Source: Leptospira selangorensis (GTDB lineage Bacteria; Spirochaetota; Leptospiria; Leptospirales; Leptospiraceae). From it: a stretch of DNA of 64,000 nt. A program made the position numbers and the translations under genes. Shown here one piece after another: positions 59,545-64,000 of this stretch (position 1 is the stretch's first letter; every line of letters starts with the position of its first letter). The notes below the pieces were generated by a model. The model was given only the letters and a program-made list of their open reading frames with translations, ran no database searches and was not told the origin of the DNA. Location of the stretch: assembly GCF_004769405.1 (NCBI RefSeq), contig NZ_RQES01000018.1, positions 496,001 through 560,000 of the forward strand. Reading direction: 5' to 3'.

Positions 59545-60267
59545 ATGGAAAAGTTTCGTCTCTCCGTATATTTTGTGATCGGGATCATAATCATCCTGAT
59601 CGTATTTACCCTTTTAAAAAGTTGGTTCGTATACGACCGAGGGATCGAGCTCGCAAAACATCCGTCTAACAGTATCCAGACTGTATATGTGGAACCGGAT
59701 GATGATCTGGTGGAACATTCAGCTGTAGTTTGGGGAAAGTTCTTATACTACCCGCTTGGCTTAAATAGGGACAGAGAAAACTTCGGTCCCCGCAAAACAT
59801 TAAATCATGCTCAAAACCTTGTATTTGTTGATCTTCAAACTGGAAGAAATCGTAAGGTATTCAATAAAAGTGTATATATCTGGGATTATTTTTACGGAGC
59901 AGAACCTGAAAAGTCGAGTTCCGATCCGGAAACACAGGAAGTTTCAGAGGATGTGTTCCCTAGTTTAAAAACTGGAAAAAAATTCGTGATCGTTGGAATG
60001 CCGGAGGATACCAACAAAGACGGATACTTAAATCAAAAGGATTCCAAAAAGGTTTTTGTATACGATCCAAGCTATGACGAACTACTTCCGGTTCTCCCCA
60101 AAAAATTCTATCTGGAAAAAATCCTACCGGATACTCCGGAAAACAAGCTAGTAATGATCGTAAAAAGGGAAGAAGAGTCCGGTCCCAGCAAAAAGAAACC
60201 GAATCTTCCTACATTATATATTTATGATACTCTTCAAAAAAGAGGTCAGATGATAGAGCGCCCTTAA
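59545..60267 (+). CDS. Membrane-anchored protein with an EF-hand-like calcium loop
   Basis: The 240-residue protein has an N-terminal membrane anchor (LSVYFVIGIIIILIVFTLL) and a periplasmic domain. DTNKDGYLNQKD near residue 155 matches a calcium-binding EF-hand/dockerin loop (D-x-N-x-D-G-x-L). Beta-rich context (SKKVFVYDPSYDELLPVLPK; TLYIYDTLQKRGQM) suggests a propeller-like or WD-type fold. Family unknown. Confidence 0.65.
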   Translation: MEKFRLSVYFVIGIIIILIVFTLLKSWFVYDRGIELAKHPSNSIQTVYVEPDDDLVEHSAVVWGKFLYYPLGLNRDRENFGPRKTLNHAQNLVFVDLQTGRNRKVFNKSVYIWDYFYGAEPEKSSSDPETQEVSEDVFPSLKTGKKFVIVGMPEDTNKDGYLNQKDSKKVFVYDPSYDELLPVLPKKFYLEKILPDTPENKLVMIVKREEESGPSKKKPNLPTLYIYDTLQKRGQMIERP

Positions 60268-60289
60268 GGTTTTTACGAGCGCTATATTT

Positions 60290-61237
60290 CTACTCTTCCT
60301 GAGCTTCTAACCATCTTTCTGCTTCAAGAGCAGCCATACATCCTGAACCTGCAGCAGTGATCGCTTGTCTGTAAGTTTTGTCCTGAACATCGCCGGCAGC
60401 AAACACACCATCTACACTTGTACGAGTTGTACCGGGAACAGTTTTGATATAACCTGTTTCATCCAAATCCAATTGGCCTTCGAAAATTTCGGTATTCGGT
60501 TTATGACCGATCGCGTAGAATAAACCGCCCACAGAGAGTTCTTTCGTTTTTCCTGTGGTAAGTTCTTTTACGGAAAGGGAAGTGAGTTGGTTTCCATTTC
60601 CTTGCGCACCCTCTACGGCAGTATTCCAGATAATTTCTATCTTAGGATGAGTGGTTGCTCTTTTCTGCATGATCTTAGATGCTCTTAAAGAATCTCTTCT
60701 GTGGATCAAATACACTTTAGATGCAAATTTGGTTAAGTGAGCCGCTTCTTCTACTGCGGAATCTCCTCCACCTACAACAGCTAGTTCTTTATTTCTGTAA
60801 ATTGGAAGTGCACCATCACAAACCGCGCAGGCAGAAATTCCTTTTTGCCAATAAGAATCTTCCCCTGGGATGAACATTCTTTTTGCAGTTGCACCTGTTG
60901 CAATAATCACAGTTTCTGCTTCAATCAGTTCATCGTCGGACCAAATACGGAATGGTCGTTTAGAAAAGTCCACTTTGGTGATTGTTTGTGTGATAATTTT
61001 AGTGCCGTATTTTTCGGATTGAGCACGGAATAGATTAGTAAGTTGGGTTCCGTCGATTCCTTCCGGAAAACCTGGGAAATTTTCCACCTCAGTGGTTGTG
61101 GTGAGCTGTCCACCTGCGGCGATTCCTCCTGCCATAAATCCTTCGTACATAACAGGGTTCAAATTCGCTCTTGCTGCGTAAATTGCAGCAGTATGACCCG
61201 CAGGACCGGATCCAATGATGACTACTTTATGGGGCAT
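60290..61237 (-). CDS. trxB: Thioredoxin reductase
   Basis: The 315-residue flavoprotein has FAD-binding [19 protein letters not shown] at the start, the redox pair CAVCDG at about residues 137-142, NADPH-binding [12 protein letters not shown] with [13 protein letters not shown], and [31 protein letters not shown] at the end. It reduces thioredoxin with NADPH. Ribosome site GAGG 8 bases before the ATG. Regulated, by the look of its promoter, by a Fur/PerR-type repressor. Confidence 0.97.
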   Translation of the reverse strand: MPHKVVIIGSGPAGHTAAIYAARANLNPVMYEGFMAGGIAAGGQLTTTTEVENFPGFPEGIDGTQLTNLFRAQSEKYGTKIITQTITKVDFSKRPFRIWSDDELIEAETVIIATGATAKRMFIPGEDSYWQKGISACAVCDGALPIYRNKELAVVGGGDSAVEEAAHLTKFASKVYLIHRRDSLRASKIMQKRATTHPKIEIIWNTAVEGAQGNGNQLTSLSVKELTTGKTKELSVGGLFYAIGHKPNTEIFEGQLDLDETGYIKTVPGTTRTSVDGVFAAGDVQDKTYRQAITAAGSGCMAALEAERWLEAQEE

Positions 61238-61253
61238 CTCATTTCCTCTAATG

Positions 61254-61303
61254 ATTTAGAATGATTCTAAATTGATTTTATTTTTAGACTGGGGAATTGT
61301 AAA
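61254..61303 (-). promoter_or_regulatory. trxB promoter with Fur/PerR-type operator
   Basis: On the minus strand TTTACA (61298-61303) and TAAAAT (61275-61280) are 17 bases apart. Directly downstream of the -10 box, across the expected start, lies the perfect palindrome ATTTAGAAT-G-ATTCTAAAT (61254-61272). It contains TTAGAATNATTCTAA, the 7-1-7 design of PerR/Fur/Zur boxes. Confidence 0.7.
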
Positions 61304-61330
61304 GTAGATCTTTTTTTTCGAGAAGAAAGA

Positions 61331-61344
61331 GTCGGAATTCCAAC
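61331..61344. repeat. Copy of the dispersed GTNGGAAYTCCNAC near-palindrome
   Basis: GTCGGAATTCCAAC lies in the divergent gap between trxB and the SGNH hydrolase gene. It matches the motif seen at 12757, 38572 and 42512. Confidence 0.45.
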
Positions 61345-61407
61345 AGTCCCATTCCTAGATGAATTGTCTTGTCATCCGGGTAGGAATCCAAATGCTATCC
61401 AGTATTC

Positions 61408-62718
61408 ATGGATTTCGCCAAAAAATCGTTTTTCGGCCTAGTTTTTTTGATCTTAATCTTCCTCGGAACCGAAGCCGGTTTGGTTCTATTACGCAGTCCT
61501 TCTCTCCAATACTATAGAGATCTCAAACTCATCCACAGTTTTCATCCGGATTATTACGTGGCTCTTGCGCCGGGCGAGTCCAAATATGTCAGCCATTTTG
61601 CCGGAAAATGGGAAGGCCAATTTACTATCAACTCTCTGGGCCTTCGTGGAAAAGAAGAACCCATTCCTGGAAAACCGAAACTTCTATGCTTAGGGGATAG
61701 TTTGGTGATGGGATTCGGAGTAGGGGACTCCGACACATTCTGCCAACTTTTGGATGGAATCCAATTAAAGGGAGAAGCAAGACAGGCTCTGAACCTCGGA
61801 GTAGACGCCTATGGATCCAGAGGTTCTTATTACAGACTCAAAGATATTTCTTCTAAATTGGACAATGTAAAAGAAGTATTATTCTTCATTTCTCCAAATG
61901 ATTTCGATATGCCGGAAGTTCTTGCAAAAAAAGGAATTTTGCCTGACGACCAAACGGACGCGATCCGAGAAAAAGATCCGAACTACGCTAGGAATTTTAA
62001 ATTACAATTTATTTTAACAAGAATTTCTTATACACTCCAAGCTCTCAAGCTGGCTTATGAGCAGATCCAAGTTACATTTGCAGTCACTAAACTTTCCGTT
62101 TGTAAAGAGTTGGATTCGGCCGGATTTTATAGATGTCGCTTACTAGACGGAGACGAAATTTCAACCCAGCCAAAATTAGCATCCGGAAATCTAGTTTCTT
62201 ATTTTGAGTCTTCTTTTTTCAGACCTATTAAAAAGCCTAACTGCGATTCGGATATTACACCAACTTCAGCTGTATTTGGAGCCATGTGCCCTGAACCGGT
62301 TCCTTCTCATGTGACCTGTATGGATTCTGCTCCTTCTTTAGAAACTCTTCCGGTTTTACCTGAACTCACTCAGGAATATTATCAAAAGATGATAGATCTT
62401 GCGAAGGAAAGAGGATTTAAACTGGTCCCGGTAATTCTTCCTATCCAAATAGAAGAGATCTATTGTTATAATAATGGAAAATACCATCCGTTAGAAAATT
62501 ATGCAACCCGTGCTTCCGCATTTTTTGAAAAACGTGGAGTAAAAGTTTTACGTTTTAAAAAGGAAACCGGATCGATGTGCGGTTTTGATCAGAACGGTAA
62601 AAAATTCGGGATTTTAGACCATTATATCCCTGAAGATGGGCATTTTACAAAAAGAGGAAATATTTGGGCGGCGGAATCTCTTAAGGCCAAATTGAAGGAG
62701 ACTGACCTTGCTCTTTAA
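61408..62718 (+). CDS. SGNH/GDSL-type hydrolase, membrane-anchored
   Basis: The 436-residue protein has an N-terminal membrane anchor (FGLVFLILIFLGTEAGLVLL) and an SGNH fold: block I LLCLGDSLVMGFGVGDSDTF (serine nucleophile at about residue 98), asparagine in FFISPNDFDMPE, and the D-x-x-H pair in YIPEDGHFTKRGN near the end. Acts outside the inner membrane, probably transferring or removing O-acyl groups on a polysaccharide. The following MBOAT gene overlaps it by 11 bases, as in AlgI/AlgJ-type acetylation systems. Confidence 0.82.
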   Translation: MDFAKKSFFGLVFLILIFLGTEAGLVLLRSPSLQYYRDLKLIHSFHPDYYVALAPGESKYVSHFAGKWEGQFTINSLGLRGKEEPIPGKPKLLCLGDSLVMGFGVGDSDTFCQLLDGIQLKGEARQALNLGVDAYGSRGSYYRLKDISSKLDNVKEVLFFISPNDFDMPEVLAKKGILPDDQTDAIREKDPNYARNFKLQFILTRISYTLQALKLAYEQIQVTFAVTKLSVCKELDSAGFYRCRLLDGDEISTQPKLASGNLVSYFESSFFRPIKKPNCDSDITPTSAVFGAMCPEPVPSHVTCMDSAPSLETLPVLPELTQEYYQKMIDLAKERGFKLVPVILPIQIEEIYCYNNGKYHPLENYATRASAFFEKRGVKVLRFKKETGSMCGFDQNGKKFGILDHYIPEDGHFTKRGNIWAAESLKAKLKETDLAL

Positions 62719-64000
62719 TTCCCTTCATTATTTATTTTTCGCACCCATAGTCATCTTAGTTTATTTTCTGGTACCTTCTAGGTTCCAAAAACTTTGGCTA
62801 TTAGTTACTAGCTTATATTTTTATGCGGTTTTCAGAGTTCCATTCATCTTATTACTGATCTATTCCATAGCGATCACATATTTTTGTACACTTTGGATGG
62901 ATAAGTCAGAATCCAGATTTGGAAAATTATTTTTCCTGAATATAGCTATCTGGGGAAACCTGTCTTTACTTTATTTCTTCAAGTATCTGGACTTCTCTTT
63001 TACGGTCTGGAATACGATCCTCGGGCTCGTTCCTTGCGAACCATATTATGCGTATCCTTCCGGGATACTACTTCCAATGGGGATTTCATTTTTCACCCTT
63101 CAGGCGATTGCTTACGCGGTGGATGTATATCATAAAAAGGTAAAAAGAGCGGAGAGTTTATTTCAGTTCGGATTATTTTTAAGTTTTTTCCCACAATTGG
63201 TAGCAGGACCGATCATCCGTGCTCAGGATATGCTCCACCAATTTCTGGACACGTACACATTCAAAAAAGAAAATTTGTTACCAGGGATCAGACAACTTGC
63301 CTGGGGACTTTTCAAAAAAACATTCGTAGCGGATCCAATCGCAGCAGTAATCGATCCGGTATTTGCGGATCCACTTCATTATGGTTGGTTCTCTTTAGCG
63401 GTCACAGGTTCCTTATACATCATCCAAATGTATTGCGACTTCTCCGGATATTCGGACGTAGCCATCGGAACCGGAAGGATCATGGGCTTCCATATCCCGA
63501 TCAACTTTAGACAACCGTTCCTTTCCCAAACAGTTTCGGAATTCTGGAGACGTTGGCATATTTCATTCAGCTCTTGGTTGAAAGAATACGTGTACATCTT
63601 CTTAGGTGGAAATAAAAAAGGGATCTCCAGAACTTATATCAATCTATTTCTCACAACATTCGTGAGTGGGATCTGGCATGGAGCGGATTGGAATTTCGTT
63701 GTCTGGGGATTTGTTCATGCAAGTTTAATGGTGATCGAAAGATTCGCATTCTCTTTCGAACGTATTAAAAATTATTGGGATAAGATCCCAAGCACCATCA
63801 AAGTAGCGTATCCATTCACTATCTTCGGGATTTCCATGTATTTCTTCCGAGCAAGACCAGTCGAAGGGATTGGAAATAGTGTCCAGGTAGGTTGGGCGAT
63901 GGTAAGTAGAATGTTTTCCGGGGTCGAAGGTGACTTCTTGCCAGTACCGTTATCCGTTCTTTTTACGGTGTTTATCCTTATGCTCGGGGATTATCTGATG
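62708..64000 (+). CDS. MBOAT-family O-acyltransferase (partial, runs off the window)
   Basis: A TTG start at 62708 with GAAGGAG 8 bases upstream opens a frame that stays open for 431 codons to the window end. The protein begins LLFNSLHYLFFAPIVILVYFL and has the AlgI/DltB-type features YFFKYLDF, LLPMGISFFTLQAIAYAVDVY, SFFPQLVAGPI, DFSGYSDVAIG, QPFLSQTVSEFWRRWHISFSSWL and the catalytic histidine in FVSGIWHGADWNF. It moves an acyl group across the inner membrane to the SGNH partner. About 40-60 residues of the usual length are missing. Confidence 0.93.
   Translation, partial: MLFNSLHYLFFAPIVILVYFLVPSRFQKLWLLVTSLYFYAVFRVPFILLLIYSIAITYFCTLWMDKSESRFGKLFFLNIAIWGNLSLLYFFKYLDFSFTVWNTILGLVPCEPYYAYPSGILLPMGISFFTLQAIAYAVDVYHKKVKRAESLFQFGLFLSFFPQLVAGPIIRAQDMLHQFLDTYTFKKENLLPGIRQLAWGLFKKTFVADPIAAVIDPVFADPLHYGWFSLAVTGSLYIIQMYCDFSGYSDVAIGTGRIMGFHIPINFRQPFLSQTVSEFWRRWHISFSSWLKEYVYIFLGGNKKGISRTYINLFLTTFVSGIWHGADWNFVVWGFVHASLMVIERFAFSFERIKNYWDKIPSTIKVAYPFTIFGISMYFFRARPVEGIGNSVQVGWAMVSRMFSGVEGDFLPVPLSVLFTVFILMLGDYLM

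Overview
The window reads as chromosomal DNA of a Leptospira species. I infer this from protein content (DUF1577/PilZ protein, phasin-like protein, DUF115/MptE-like protein, TPR and HEAT proteins of spirochaete type, many short lipoproteins), moderate GC, AGGA-type ribosome sites with frequent TTG/GTG starts, and the mix of double-membrane envelope genes with CzcCBA efflux. No rRNA, phage, IS or CRISPR is visible. The content looks like core genome with a few accessory inserts, the clearest being a vapBC module between hairpin-rich elements beside a tRNA gene.

Layout. 1-5800: tail of an unknown gene, thioredoxin, a metallo-beta-lactamase/cyclic-nucleotide-binding fusion, acyl-CoA dehydrogenase, an exported barrel-like protein and an ACT-domain protein. 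5800-12155 (minus): MFS transporter, phasin-like protein, bifunctional nuclease, alpha/beta hydrolase, REC-PAS-PAS-HisKA_2 kinase. 12400-13860: small membrane protein, vapBC, palindromic elements, tRNA(CAT). 13900-18670 (minus): a response regulator/HEAT/exported protein operon, a DUF115 protein and a probable RNA polymerase omega with a very acidic tail. 18800-23400: TlpA-like lipoprotein, glutamine amidotransferase, secA, lipoprotein. 23500-34550: heavy-metal RND efflux cluster (CzcC, CzcB, CzcA) with a second tandem CzcA. 34750-39360 (mostly minus): OmpL-like porin, CCA-adding/poly(A) polymerase, lipoprotein, RNase H, membrane protein. 39390-45860: Bpt aminoacyl-transferase, a DprE2-like/DprE1-like pair and two GT-C-type membrane proteins. 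45950-49380: EAL/YkuI_C protein, desaturase, PilZ protein. 49470-54770: IMP dehydrogenase of eukaryotic type, LolA-like protein, RsmE, ThiS, ThiE, WecG/TagA transferase. 54775-64000: large TPR protein, tandem glycogen-binding-module protein, EF-hand-like protein, TrxB, and an SGNH hydrolase overlapping a membrane-bound O-acyltransferase that runs off the window.

What looks most worth following: (i) a near-perfect sigma-54 promoter before the porin, with dyads upstream where an activator could bind, and a second sigma-54-like site before the ACT-domain gene; (ii) a 19-bp palindrome of Fur/PerR type just downstream of a good promoter for trxB; (iii) a possible decaprenyl-phospho-arabinose-type route (DprE1/DprE2-like pair plus GT-C transferases) in a spirochaete; (iv) a nested palindromic element with tRNA-derived ends beside vapBC; (v) a tandemly duplicated CzcA with structured intergenic RNA; (vi) an eukaryote-like IMP dehydrogenase.

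All identifications come from reading the sequence and from memory of families; no search was run. Start codons were adjusted where a ribosome site or signal peptide favoured an internal start.
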